Shown: piece after piece, positions 25,174-34,519 of the stretch
How positions within the stretch are numbered: position 1 is the stretch's first letter
How the letters are laid out: each line of letters starts with the position of its first letter
DNA from: DASRBN01 sp035294305
Lineage (GTDB): Bacteria; Chloroflexota; Ktedonobacteria; Ktedonobacterales; Ktedonobacteraceae
Length of the DNA: 64,000 bases
Direction: 5' to 3'
Assembly (NCBI GenBank): GCA_035294305.1
Contig: DATGLD010000030.1
Coordinates: 327,877 to 391,876, forward strand
Translations under genes and position numbers: made by a program
Notes under the pieces: model-generated
The model's database searches: none
What the model was told of the DNA's origin: nothing
Seen by the model: the letters and a program-made list of their open reading frames with translations, nothing else

Positions 25174-27192
25174 TCACCAGGCCTTCAAAAGATGTGCAAC
25201 TTTGCCATCGGGCGTGACATCGTAACGGATACGATCAGGATTGACATCCTCAATTTCTGGCGTATTTTTGGCGGCGACGACCATATCATGAGGATGAACC
25301 ACCTGCCAGACGCTGGCAACAGTGCCGGGCTCCTCCTGCCGGTACACATAACGGGTTGGAGTTTTCGAGCGTTGAGCGAGGTGTTCGGCTTTACCAAAAT
25401 ATTCTCTCGCCTGCTGGTCATCAAGATAAGGGTCGTACACCTCGAACATACTGGGCATCCTACCCGGACTGCGCTTGCCGACATACAGAAAGACGACAGG
25501 ATGCCCGCCCGCTTCGTTGAGAGCCGTCCGTATTACGGCATCATTTTGCCCATTGTTTGCTGTGAGCACGGCCATGATAGAACCTGGCAAACGAGTTGCA
25601 ATGCCCGTGGTGACAACAGGCAAACGCCCGGCCCTCCTGTGCTGGGAATAGTTGATATAGGCCACAAGCATTCCTACACCAGCTACAGTACCGCCAAATA
25701 GCGTCGCAAGCGGTTTGGCAACGAGATTGGTACACCATGCTGTGGCTACCAGCAGCGTGGTGAGTACGCCTAGCCAGAAATCGAGATTGTACCAGAGATT
25801 GTGCAGCCTTGTTCGCCACGAACGTGTTGGAGCAGCCATAATCGCGATAGTATCCGGCTCAACGCCTTTCGCGGCTTCGGAACCATTAGAATGGGTGTAT
25901 TCCTCACTTAATTTCCTGGCCTTGTTTACTATGTCCTGGGTGGATGCGTGGGCATTGCCATCAGTCGGGGGTAAGTGCCTGGCTATTTCTCGCGCCATCT
26001 TGCGTTCACGCCTGCGTACAATATCCAGGCCGAGACAGGTGAGAGTGAAAGCACCAAGCAGGCCAAAAGCATACATATCACCCAGGATGTTGATATTGCC
26101 TTTCACAATGATCAGTACCGCGATAGGGACACCTGTGGCCAGGGCAATGGAGTAGTGAGGAGTACCACGTAACTTGTTACGTTTGAGTACAAATCCTGGA
26201 AAGAATTCCATGCGCGAAAGGGCCATAAACACGTGATAGGAGCCAATAATGGCTGTATTGCTGGCAAAAACTAGCAGCGCGCTCGCACTGATGGCCACTT
26301 CCGTCTGTAGGAGGATTCCCCCCCATTTGCCGGCGAGCAGAGAGATAACCTGCGAGGATAAGAAAGGATCGTCAACCACGCTCTTTGGCAACAACAACGT
26401 CGAGAGCATCGTCAGTAATGGACTGGTTAATCCGATGGTCAAGACGACGAGTAGGAGTGCGATACCCGCCACCTTCTTGCGCGGTGTTTTCATGACCGGG
26501 GAGAGCTGCGAAATACTTTCAAGACCTGAAAACGCGAGGAACGAGCCGGCAAATCCGGTCAGAAGAGAAATCGGCGTGAGAGCATTATGTTCAAACATCG
26601 AACCGAATAGCGCAAAAAATGCCGGTAGAGAGAGATGAGTAAACACTGTGACAAGGATTGCGATATCACTTAAGAAGGCTATGATAGCACCAACCATGCT
26701 CACTTTCGCGCTCTCGCTCACACCCACCCAGTTGAGAATACCCAGTAAAACCAGTATAACGATGGTAATCTCCAGCGCGAATGGACCCATAGCCGGTATT
26801 ACTACGCTCAAGTACAACATTCCTGAAAGGCTGCTGATAGCGGCAGTCAGGAAGTAATCAACCAGGATGAACATGCCACCTAAGGCTCCAACCCAGTGAT
26901 TAATGGCCTGAGCTGCTACTGTCACCACACCACCACCCTGCGGGAAACGCTCGGTGACCTCTGCATACTTTAAAGTGAGCAACACAAATACGGTCATCGT
27001 CAGGAACACAAAAAAACCGGCCAGTCTCCCTACTGTTCCATAGAGGATACCAGGGGTATAGTAAACAGAAGTACCTATATCCGCAAAGACGACTGCCCAA
27101 CAAAGAATGGGACCGAGCAGATTTTTCCCTGTGCTATGCTCGTCCCCTTGAGTCGAATGCGATGCTTCCTTTGCCACAGATTCCTGCGCCAT
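25174..27192 (-). CDS. APC-superfamily amino acid permease with C-terminal soluble domain
   Basis: 672 residues. Twelve or more helices with the APC core: FADIGTSVYYTPGILYG in helix 1, RFPQGGGVV, and SFLAFSGLESISQLSPVMKTPRKKV in helix 6 and after. Helix blocks are interrupted by a ~75-residue polar loop (about 410-480). The last ~120 residues form a soluble domain (GSIMAVLTANNGQNDAVIRTALNEAGGHPVVFLYVG) that resembles a USP-like fold. Uptake of an amino acid or related compound is inferred; substrate unknown. Confidence 0.85.
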   Translation of the reverse strand: MAQESVAKEASHSTQGDEHSTGKNLLGPILCWAVVFADIGTSVYYTPGILYGTVGRLAGFFVFLTMTVFVLLTLKYAEVTERFPQGGGVVTVAAQAINHWVGALGGMFILVDYFLTAAISSLSGMLYLSVVIPAMGPFALEITIVILVLLGILNWVGVSESAKVSMVGAIIAFLSDIAILVTVFTHLSLPAFFALFGSMFEHNALTPISLLTGFAGSFLAFSGLESISQLSPVMKTPRKKVAGIALLLVVLTIGLTSPLLTMLSTLLLPKSVVDDPFLSSQVISLLAGKWGGILLQTEVAISASALLVFASNTAIIGSYHVFMALSRMEFFPGFVLKRNKLRGTPHYSIALATGVPIAVLIIVKGNINILGDMYAFGLLGAFTLTCLGLDIVRRRERKMAREIARHLPPTDGNAHASTQDIVNKARKLSEEYTHSNGSEAAKGVEPDTIAIMAAPTRSWRTRLHNLWYNLDFWLGVLTTLLVATAWCTNLVAKPLATLFGGTVAGVGMLVAYINYSQHRRAGRLPVVTTGIATRLPGSIMAVLTANNGQNDAVIRTALNEAGGHPVVFLYVGKRSPGRMPSMFEVYDPYLDDQQAREYFGKAEHLAQRSKTPTRYVYRQEEPGTVASVWQVVHPHDMVVAAKNTPEIEDVNPDRIRYDVTPDGKVAHLLKAW

Positions 27193-27871
27193 ACCGTTCC
27201 TTTTCTATGATAGAGCCATGATAGGCATATTTCCTTCATATAACACGGTCAGAACTGACCATTAAGAGTCAGTTCAACCTGCAAATAGTTTAGCATAGCG
27301 ATATAGTAGTAGCAAGGAAAATGGCTTGCTGATAAAGCCTTATGCGGGTTGCTCCTGCCCTGGTCCCCCTACACGGGTAGGCTTTTAAGAAACGGCTCGT
27401 GCCAATAGGGGCGGGGGAGCTTGGTCCGCCCTGGGGGAGTGGGCCAACCTCGGATGACCTCCAGGCATGCCTCACCACTGCCCAGGGCGGGGCAATCTCC
27501 CCATCCATCCAGCCTCCACCGCTCCCGCCCCTACTGCCCTCCACGCCATAATTTGGATGCTATACAAGCAGTGGAGAACACAACTATTGTTACTTCAGAC
27601 AGGTTGGTACGTTTTTCACACAAAGATGGAGACAATCATCGTTCTTCTATATAATGATACACTCGCATGCCAATAGCCGGTTGGTAATGGGGGCCGATGG
27701 CTCACGATTTTGTAAGGCCTGTGTAGGGACAGCGGCTTGTCCCTGTCCTCTTCGGGTCATGAAAGGATGTGGCCTACCGCTCCCCTGTAGGGACAATGGC
27801 TTGTCCTTGTCCTGGTGCCTGTCCGCCATCAAACCCGAAAAGGTCAAGTGTGAATATACTAAGGAGGACTC
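27193..27871. repeat. long intergenic region rich in palindromic repeats
   Basis: No gene seen. GGGGCGGGGGAGC near 27410 faces GCTCCCGCCCCT near 27522, and GGTCCGCCCTGGG (27422) faces CCCAGGGCGGGGC (27480), making a large imperfect inverted repeat. Two direct copies of GTAGGGACA(G/A)(C/T)GGCTTGTCC lie at 27723 and 27787. The last ~40 bases contain the leader and AAGGAGG site of the next gene. Confidence 0.7.
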
Positions 27872-28390
27872 ATGAAATCCAGCGGCAGTGGTTTTGAGCA
27901 GATCATGGAGGAATTGCTCAAACAAAAACAAATTCTGGAAGATTTGGAAGCTGAAAATAAAGAGCTGCATCGCCAGCTTGCCGATTTGCGCGCCGGACGA
28001 GGTATCGTGATAGAAATTGAAGGCCAGCGCTTTTCGTTGCATGGAGTTGTCTCCCAGGAAGACGTGCCAGGTCCACGGAGTGATCTTTCTTCAATGGAAA
28101 CATCGGCTATGCCAAATATATCTACCGCCGAGACAGTTATGCCTACCATGCCAGAGACTCCGATACCTGATATAGACGCGGTTTTGGAAGAATCGGCTGA
28201 AGAAACTTCCCCCTCAACTCCCGTGGCCTCTCCAATCATGTTGGAAGATATGCTGCTCGAAGAATTTACCTCGGCAGCTGGTGATCAGATGGCCATCTGG
28301 TCAGGTCCGGCATCCAGAGCGACTGAGATAGACGAAGCAGAAAAAGCAATGCTGCGGCGCGAACTAATGGGCAGTTTCTTGCTCGAGTGA
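27872..28390 (+). CDS. small acidic coiled-coil protein, unknown function
   Basis: 172 residues with a strong AAGGAGG site before the ATG. Residues ~8-45 form a coiled coil (IMEELLKQKQILEDLEAENK and onward heptads). A short beta-like segment follows (GIVIEIEGQRFSLHGVV), then an acidic, Pro/Thr/Met-rich disordered region, and a C-terminal helix (EAEKAMLRRELMGSFLLE). No domain recognised. Isolated from its neighbours by repeat DNA on both sides. Confidence 0.75.
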   Translation: MKSSGSGFEQIMEELLKQKQILEDLEAENKELHRQLADLRAGRGIVIEIEGQRFSLHGVVSQEDVPGPRSDLSSMETSAMPNISTAETVMPTMPETPIPDIDAVLEESAEETSPSTPVASPIMLEDMLLEEFTSAAGDQMAIWSGPASRATEIDEAEKAMLRRELMGSFLLE

Positions 28391-28398
28391 AGAATCAG

Positions 28399-28475
28399 GG
28401 GCGACCACAGGGCCTGATTCGGAGGGCGTACCCTTGTGGTCGCCCTCCAATCGCTCCCGCCCTTGTGGTCGCCCT
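28399..28475. repeat. TTGTGGTCGCCC repeat cluster
   Basis: One inverted (GGGCGACCACAGGGC, 28399) and two direct copies (CCCTTGTGGTCGCCCTCC at 28431; CCCTTGTGGTCGCCCT at 28460). The opposed copies can form a hairpin between the convergent neighbouring genes and may terminate both. Confidence 0.75.
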
Positions 28476-28490
28476 AAACGGCTGGCCGCT

Positions 28491-29579
28491 TTATTTTGCT
28501 ATTTGAAAATCTGTAGAAGCTTGATCCCCAGGGTTTTGCGCCTGTGCTAAGAGGATCAGGGTGAAGTTCGTACTATTTTGCGGTACGAGGAATGTCACCG
28601 TTCCGGCTTTGCCGCTCTCTCCCGTGGCAAAAGAGACCGGCAGCGTCGAAGCAATGGGGGAAAAGGTTGTGTTGCCCGACTGTAAGCGTATGTAGTCATA
28701 GGGAGAACCTGCAATCGCCTCTTGTGAAAGTGTATTATCCACCGACAGCGCCAGCGTGAGATAGCGCTTCCCCTTGCTGGCCTGCTGGCCGCTGATGCTC
28801 AGACTACTGGTCGCACTTGTAAGGGTGTAATTCAATCCAAAATAGACCATCTGCCCATTCAGTTTCGTCGTTTTAGGCGCATACTTGCTCAAGTCCGCTT
28901 TGCCTGTTAAAGGAATACCCACCTGGGCCTCGTTTGCGGCACCCAATTGCAGCGTAAGCTGGCGAATTTTATCGCTGATAGGCACAGCAAAATCAAGAAC
29001 GGCGCTCTGTGTCGCGCCAGGAGCAATACCTGGCTGCTCTTTGACATAGCCGGGTCCGATGCTGCCTTTTCCGGGCAAGAGCAAATGCGCGATCGTATAG
29101 TAGCTCCAACTCACCGTTACGCTGGTCTTATTCTGCTCTTGCAAATCCAGGCGTACCATGCCATCTGTACTCGTCTTCGGATCGTCGAGAAAACTCTGTG
29201 ACTGCTGCGCATTCACAACAGTAACTTCAACTCCGGCATAGGTAACAGTTGCATTGATAGGCATGGTGGTGATAGGAGGCTGCGATGCGCTACCGCCCAA
29301 TCTGGGCAAGTGCAGGCCGGATGGCAGGACGATCACCAGGATAGCTGCTACAAACAGTATCAACGAAAGGGCAATTAAGAGTATTGCGATTCTGCGTGGC
29401 CTGTTTTCCGGCGCTCGCTTCTGTGAAAAGTCGCGCGTCGCCTTTGCCTGCGGAGGCTGCTGGTACTGTGAAGTGGCTTGCATTGCTTCATTACTAAGAC
29501 CACAGTTGGCACAGAATCGATGGCCTGGGACCGTTGGCACACCGCAACGCGGGCAATTGCGCGGAAGAACCTGTGTCAT
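28491..29579 (-). CDS. zinc-ribbon membrane-anchored protein with DUF4352-like domain
   Basis: 362 residues. Four-cysteine zinc ribbon at the N-terminus (NCPRCGVPTVPGHRFCANCG), polar linker, one transmembrane helix (about 64-87) and a large extracytoplasmic region with two beta-sandwich-like halves (ATVTYAGVEVTVVNAQQSQS; MVYFGLNYTLTSATSSLSI). The pattern resembles DUF4352-type surface proteins. The zinc ribbon would lie in the cytoplasm. No enzymatic residues recognised. It heads a row of minus-strand zinc-ribbon genes. Confidence 0.75.
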   Translation of the reverse strand: MTQVLPRNCPRCGVPTVPGHRFCANCGLSNEAMQATSQYQQPPQAKATRDFSQKRAPENRPRRIAILLIALSLILFVAAILVIVLPSGLHLPRLGGSASQPPITTMPINATVTYAGVEVTVVNAQQSQSFLDDPKTSTDGMVRLDLQEQNKTSVTVSWSYYTIAHLLLPGKGSIGPGYVKEQPGIAPGATQSAVLDFAVPISDKIRQLTLQLGAANEAQVGIPLTGKADLSKYAPKTTKLNGQMVYFGLNYTLTSATSSLSISGQQASKGKRYLTLALSVDNTLSQEAIAGSPYDYIRLQSGNTTFSPIASTLPVSFATGESGKAGTVTFLVPQNSTNFTLILLAQAQNPGDQASTDFQIAK

Positions 29580-29787
29580 GCTTCGACTTGCGACCTTTCC
29601 AGAATGCGGGCCTCTCTGAATGATTGTTTTGTTTTGATTGTAGCACAGTTAGAGAAGGTGACTGTGAACTAACTCACAGACCGCATAAGGAAATCTTTGA
29701 TTTTCCGATGCGTTTCTTCTTTATATCACGGTGCAGGCACGAAAATCAGTTCAATAAAGCCCGCATTGAAGAGAGGGTCCGGGCAGA

Positions 29788-31158
29788 TTATGGTCTGGCC
29801 GTTCTTGGATTTCCGCATTGATAGCAGAAGCGCTCTCCAGAGGTCTGTATGCTCGGCGAGCCGCAAACTGCGCACAACTGCGTTAACTCCGTGCCACAAT
29901 ATATGCAGTATCGCCAGCCGATCAGCCCCTCGCGTTTGCATGAGAGGCAAAGCCTGGTTTGCGCTGTAAGATCGGCAAGGAAACCATCACCAATACGCAC
30001 CTGCCGGCTGAAACGGGTAGGATAGAGCGCTTCCCTGTTAATCCCCTCGATACTTTTCGTTGTGGCGATAACGGTGACCGTTGGATTGTAGTCGAAAGCA
30101 TCCATCTCAACCAGCACCTGTTTCCAGCACTGGGCGCGCACTTCAGGGTTGCGTATTTCTGCTAAGGCATCTAAATCATCGATGAAAAGGATGCTGGGAG
30201 GGGCTGCCCTTATCTGCTCGAAGCTGCGATGTATCACTTTGCGGCCTACCTGGTCGGCTTTACTGTCCTTGAGTAAGCTGTATTCCTGAAGTGGCAGATC
30301 AAAATCCTCAAGAGTCATCGCGCCGGAGTCGAGCGCGTTGAGCATAGCAACGAGAGCCGCCATAGATAAAGAAATGAGCGCAACTGCTGCTTCTGATGCC
30401 GTGGCCTTGACGAGCAGGGTCCGGTCAGTGCAGGGATGACCAACCAGCAATGTTCCGAACAAGTATTCTCTTTTCGCCCTGTTGTATAGCACCGGATGTC
30501 TTAGATAAGCGGCAACTTCGCGCAATTGTGCCTTCGCCGCGTCCATACCCTGTATATCGGCATAGGTGATAGTAGGACGCTCAAATGCGGTAAGCACGCG
30601 CCGGGCAGCGCCCGTGTTGAAGCTTGCTATGACCTGTTCGCGGATGCGAGAGTAAATAAACTGGTCCATGAAAACGGTGTAGTCGGCGCCCGTTACGGTC
30701 AGTATCGGCGTTGTCGGTGAAGCAGTGGCAGATAAGAGTAGCATCATAAGCGAATGGGTCGATGGATGGCGCAGCGTGCTCAGCAGGAGATGGCCGGGCA
30801 GTACTTGCTCGGAGCCCATATACATAGCGAAAGTAGAGGCCCAATTCAGGCATGCCAGCGCATCAACCGAGAGCGGCCAGGTGATCTCATCCGGTCCGTA
30901 AGAGCCATCTGATGCGAGAACTATGGATAATCCGGCGCTAACCGCCTGCGGATCTATGCCCAGTTCCCGCAGCATCTTCCTGACTTCGCCATCGCCTTGC
31001 CTGAGAGCGCCGAGCAAGAGATGTTCTGGATAGACCTCCGGGGCCTGCATGCGCACGGCTTCTTGTTGTGCCAGCTGGATTGCTTCGCGGCTAGAGGTAG
31101 CCAGTCGCTCTATGTCAAGCGTGATGGGGAAACGAATCTCAGCTATGACCATGTTCAT
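29788..31158 (-). CDS. ClpN domain-pseudo-AAA-double zinc ribbon fusion
   Basis: 456 residues. Residues ~10-145 match the Clp N-terminal repeat domain (SREAIQLAQQEA...EVYPEHLLLGALRQ; QVLPGHLLLSTLR). Residues ~194-400 resemble the FtsH AAA domain (ITYADIQGMDAAKAQLREV, ILFIDDLDALAE, VEMDAF, VIATTKSIEGINREALYPTRFSRQV). The P-loop is degraded: LLVGHPCTDRTLLVKA replaces LLVGPPGTGKTLLAKA, losing the Gly and Lys needed for ATP binding, and Walker B is DD rather than DE. Two zinc ribbons close the protein (CLSCKREGL...CIYCG; CAVCG...CYQCG). No peptidase domain. Likely an adaptor or scaffold rather than an ATPase. Confidence 0.75.
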   Translation of the reverse strand: MNMVIAEIRFPITLDIERLATSSREAIQLAQQEAVRMQAPEVYPEHLLLGALRQGDGEVRKMLRELGIDPQAVSAGLSIVLASDGSYGPDEITWPLSVDALACLNWASTFAMYMGSEQVLPGHLLLSTLRHPSTHSLMMLLLSATASPTTPILTVTGADYTVFMDQFIYSRIREQVIASFNTGAARRVLTAFERPTITYADIQGMDAAKAQLREVAAYLRHPVLYNRAKREYLFGTLLVGHPCTDRTLLVKATASEAAVALISLSMAALVAMLNALDSGAMTLEDFDLPLQEYSLLKDSKADQVGRKVIHRSFEQIRAAPPSILFIDDLDALAEIRNPEVRAQCWKQVLVEMDAFDYNPTVTVIATTKSIEGINREALYPTRFSRQVRIGDGFLADLTAQTRLCLSCKREGLIGWRYCIYCGTELTQLCAVCGSPSIQTSGERFCYQCGNPRTARP

Positions 31159-31244
31159 AGAGTCTTCCCTTTTATCTGAATGAGGATGTCGTAATTACTA
31201 TTCAAATTCCTGATCCCAGCGAGGTTATCTGAGATATAATAATA

Positions 31245-31943
31245 CTACTCCAACTCGCTACCACATTCAAAACAGAACCGTGCCCTTTCGATCTCAGGAT
31301 AGGGAGCGCCGCACTTTGGGCAGGTCTTTGTTAAAGATGCGCCACAGAAGACGCAATGCTTCCACTGAGGCTGGACAGGGCGTTTGCAGGCAGGACACAG
31401 GTTAGTCTGCGTTGTAATTTTGACGGCAGGAGCATCGGCCGCCTGTGCGTCTAAACGCCAGGATACGCTAGTTCGTGGCCGGGCAGTTGGATCGAGATAA
31501 ACGACCCTCAGATGCTTTCCCATACGGTTCGGAGCCAGCATCCAGCGACCGCGATCATTGATTTCATTGGCCGTTATGACCACTACTTTCTGCTTGCTGG
31601 CATCAAGCCTGGATATCTCCTCAAGCAGTGGTTTCAGTAAATGTTCTCCCGTTTCCCGATTCATTGTTGGAACAGATATTCTCAGATCGTCGTAACTTCC
31701 CTGGGTGGTCATTTTCCCAACGCGGTTACCGGGATATTCCAGGAACCACAGATTGCCATCAGGACCGCTGGCGATGCTGCCCCACGGATTGTGACCCGGC
31801 GGCAATGAGTACTCAGTAACCTGACCGGCAACTTGGGTCAAGGAGCGTTGCTGGGCCTGGGTGGAAGGCACTCCACAGACCAGCAACAAGATCGGCAACA
31901 AGAGTACCAGGTTCAGGCGACATATGAGGTGGAAACTGTTCAT
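31245..31943 (-). CDS. chimeric protein: signal peptide, one Vgb-type repeat, AAA remnant, zinc ribbons
   Basis: 232 residues from MNSFHL, with AGGAGAGG upstream. A signal peptide (LVLLLPILLLVCGVPSTQAQ) is followed by one virginiamycin-B-lyase-type beta-propeller blade (EYSLPPGHNPWGSIASGPDG, NLWFLEYPGNRVGKM). The frame then continues with a segment like the end of an AAA domain (LLEEISRLDASKQKVVVITANEINDR resembles LVEMDAFDYNPTVTVIATTKSIE in the neighbour) and double zinc ribbons (CPACKRPV...CVFCG; CPKCG...CFECG). Zinc ribbons are normally cytosolic, so signal peptide plus ribbons is odd. A deletion joining a secreted lyase gene to a paralogue of the upstream AAA gene is the simplest explanation. 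It may not be functional. Confidence 0.6.
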   Translation of the reverse strand: MNSFHLICRLNLVLLLPILLLVCGVPSTQAQQRSLTQVAGQVTEYSLPPGHNPWGSIASGPDGNLWFLEYPGNRVGKMTTQGSYDDLRISVPTMNRETGEHLLKPLLEEISRLDASKQKVVVITANEINDRGRWMLAPNRMGKHLRVVYLDPTARPRTSVSWRLDAQAADAPAVKITTQTNLCPACKRPVQPQWKHCVFCGASLTKTCPKCGAPYPEIERARFCFECGSELE

Positions 31944-32093
31944 GGCCCCTCTCCTTTGTTTGTAGTTGAAGTTGAAGGATGCCACTGTACTAGCAAGCTA
32001 CCTATCCTGTACTGCCCGTTCAGTGTAACATGTACAACTGGTTGCCACAATATGTGCTTTTAAGAGTAAGAGGCTACTTGCTTATAGGGGAAC

Positions 32094-32119
32094 GTAGAGG
32101 CCAGATTTATCGCGCCCTG
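32094..32119. repeat. GATTTATCGCGCCC repeat unit
   Basis: GTAGAGGCCAGATTTATCGC followed by GCCCTG, in the uvrB leader. It differs by one base over 26 from the unit inside the PucR-type gene at 39824-39849 and is related to the palindrome at 23954. Confidence 0.75.
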
Positions 32120-32257
32120 GCTGGAGGCGTCCCCAATCCCTTTAAAAGACGAAGAGTCTGTGTGAGGAAAATGACGCTGCTATGGCAATTTCGTGGTATA
32201 ATGGTAAGGCTATTGGAAAAGATATTCTATGTAATCATGCATAAAGGACGGGACGGC

Positions 32258-34252
32258 ATGCCAGAATTCAAGGTCGAGGCCCCATTTTCTCCCACAGGCG
32301 ATCAGCCGGAGGCCATTTCGCAACTGGCCGAGGGGATTCGCAAGGGATACAAAATGCAGACGCTGCTAGGCGTGACGGGCAGCGGCAAAACCTATACGGT
32401 CGCGAAAATCATAGAGCAGGTGCAGAAACCAACGCTGGTGCTGGCCCCAAATAAGACGCTGGCGGCGCAGCTCTATAGCGAATACAAAGAGTTTTTCCCC
32501 AACAACGCGGTAGAGTATTTCGTCTCCTACTATGACTATTACCAGCCAGAGGCCTATATCCCGCGCACAGATACCTATGTCGAAAAAGAAAGCATGCTGA
32601 ACGAGGAGATCGAAAAACTGCGCCTCTCGACCACCCGCAGCCTGTTCGAGCGCAGGGATGTCCTGATTGTCGCCTCGGTCTCCTGTATCTATGGTCTGGG
32701 CAGTCCAGAGGAATATGGAGAGGTCGTGCTGACGCTGAAGGTCGGTGAGGAGCGCCGCCGGGACAGGATACTGCGCCATTTGACGGATATCCAGTATGAA
32801 CGCAACGACTCCAATTTCATTCGCGGGCGCTTCCGCGTGCGCGGCGACGTGCTGGAAATCTTTCCGGCCTACGAGGATGTCGCCGTGCGTATCGAGTTTT
32901 TTGGCGATGAGATCGAGCGTATGACCGAGATCGACCCGCTGACCGGCGAGGTATTGGGCAAGCGGCAGCGCCTGGATATCTACCCCGCAAAACACTGGGT
33001 GACGACGCAAGAACGCTTGAATCACGCTATCGAACTAATCGAGGCTGAATTAGAAGAACGCCTGGCACAGTTGGAAGCAGAGGGAAAGATACTCGAAGCG
33101 GCACGTTTGAAGCAGCGTACCAACTTCGATATCGAGATGCTGCGCGAAACCGGCTTCTGTTCGGGCGTTGAGAACTATTCGCGCCACCTGGCGGGACGCG
33201 CGGCGGGCGAGCAGCCCTGGACGTTGATGGACTACCTGCCGGATGATTACCTGCTGGTCGTAGACGAATCGCATGTAGCGCTGCCACAGGTGCGCGGGAT
33301 GTTCGCGGGTGACCGCTCGCGCAAGCAGGTGCTGGTCGATTATGGTTTCCGCCTGCCTTCGGCCCTGGATAACCGCCCGCTCACCTTTGCCGAATTCGAG
33401 CGACAGATCAACCAGGCGCTCTTTGTCTCGGCCACACCGGGGCCATACGAGTATGAGCATAGCCAGGCGGTTGTGGAACAGGTCATTCGCCCAACAGGTC
33501 TGCTCGATCCGCAGATCAGCGTGCGTCCCACGAAAGGCCAGATCGATGATCTGATCGTGGAGATACGCAACCGCGTCTCCAGGGGTCAGCGCGTGCTGGT
33601 AACGACCTTGACCAAGAAGATGGCCGAGGACCTGGCGGACTACCTGCAAGAGTTAAGCATCAAGGTGCATTATCTGCACTCCGAGATCGATACGATTGAG
33701 CGCGTTGAGATTTTGCGCGACCTGCGGCTGGGCGTTTACGACGTGGTGGTTGGCATCAACCTGCTGCGCGAGGGATTGGATCTGCCGGAGGTCTCGCTGG
33801 TAGCCATACTCGATGCCGATAAAGAGGGCTTCTTGCGTTCAGAGGGTTCGCTGATTCAGATGATTGGACGCGCGGCGCGCCATGTCGAGGGCAGTGTAAT
33901 CATGTATGCCGATACGGTTACAAGATCGATGCAGCGTGCTATCGATGAGACGAACCGTCGTCGCAAGCTCCAGACGACCTTCAATGAGCGCAACAATATC
34001 ACGCCTCGCGGCATCAAGAAGGATGTGAAGACCCTATCCGAGCGCATCAAGGCCATGAGCAGTGCGAACGCCGAAGCTGCTGATGGCAAGGCAGTAGCGA
34101 CCGTTCTCGCAACCATTCCGAAAGAGGAGGCGCTGCGTCTCATCAAAGATCTGGAATCGCAAATGCGCAATGCGGCCAAGCAACTAGAATTTGAGAAGGC
34201 GGCTCAGTTGCGTGACCAGATTATTGAGATTCGACGGGCAATGGTCGAGTAG
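32258..34252 (+). CDS. uvrB: UvrABC excinuclease subunit B
   Basis: 664 residues, standard length. Helicase motifs: GVTGSGKTYTVA (I), the beta-hairpin region YYDYYQPEAYIPRTDTYVEKE, DESHVALPQ (II), VSATPGPYE (III) and QMIGRAARHVEG (VI). It ends with a UVR domain for UvrC contact (QLEFEKAAQLRDQIIEI). The MPEFKVEAPF start is supported by AAAGGA; the open frame extends upstream through a repeat unit without family similarity. Damage verification in nucleotide excision repair with UvrA and UvrC. Confidence 0.97.
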   Translation: MPEFKVEAPFSPTGDQPEAISQLAEGIRKGYKMQTLLGVTGSGKTYTVAKIIEQVQKPTLVLAPNKTLAAQLYSEYKEFFPNNAVEYFVSYYDYYQPEAYIPRTDTYVEKESMLNEEIEKLRLSTTRSLFERRDVLIVASVSCIYGLGSPEEYGEVVLTLKVGEERRRDRILRHLTDIQYERNDSNFIRGRFRVRGDVLEIFPAYEDVAVRIEFFGDEIERMTEIDPLTGEVLGKRQRLDIYPAKHWVTTQERLNHAIELIEAELEERLAQLEAEGKILEAARLKQRTNFDIEMLRETGFCSGVENYSRHLAGRAAGEQPWTLMDYLPDDYLLVVDESHVALPQVRGMFAGDRSRKQVLVDYGFRLPSALDNRPLTFAEFERQINQALFVSATPGPYEYEHSQAVVEQVIRPTGLLDPQISVRPTKGQIDDLIVEIRNRVSRGQRVLVTTLTKKMAEDLADYLQELSIKVHYLHSEIDTIERVEILRDLRLGVYDVVVGINLLREGLDLPEVSLVAILDADKEGFLRSEGSLIQMIGRAARHVEGSVIMYADTVTRSMQRAIDETNRRRKLQTTFNERNNITPRGIKKDVKTLSERIKAMSSANAEAADGKAVATVLATIPKEEALRLIKDLESQMRNAAKQLEFEKAAQLRDQIIEIRRAMVE

Positions 34253-34387
34253 TGAATGTTTCTCCCTTGACTTAACGTTTGCTTTAAATTGACACTTTCC
34301 TACGGATTGGTGTTTAGACTAATGGTCCTGTATTCAAGAATTATCTGCTTCCTGTCCATATTGTAACAGGCAATACTCAACGACGAG

Positions 34388-34519
34388 GTGATTGCCCGGC
34401 GTTGGGAAGAACTGCCAGAAGTTCTCACCTTCCTGCTGTTTGACGGCTTGCAAGCGGAAAAGGAGACGATACACGAACTATCAGCAAGGCTATTCGATAA
34501 TGGGCAGCACGATGTGTGA
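34388..34519 (+). pseudogene. possible 3' gene fragment
   Basis: A short frame reading VIARRWEELPEVLTFLLFDG then LQAEKETIHELSARLFDNG looks protein-like in composition, but has no ribosome site, follows an in-frame stop by seven codons, and overlaps the 3' end of the convergent hydrolase. Family not recognised. Could be a remnant of a gene that once followed uvrB, or chance. The rest of 34253-34489 shows nothing else. Confidence 0.25.

Noticed and set aside
32030..32257. 76-codon N-terminal extension of uvrB
   Set aside because: Passes through a dispersed repeat unit and lacks UvrB similarity; the start at 32258 has a ribosome site and gives the normal length.
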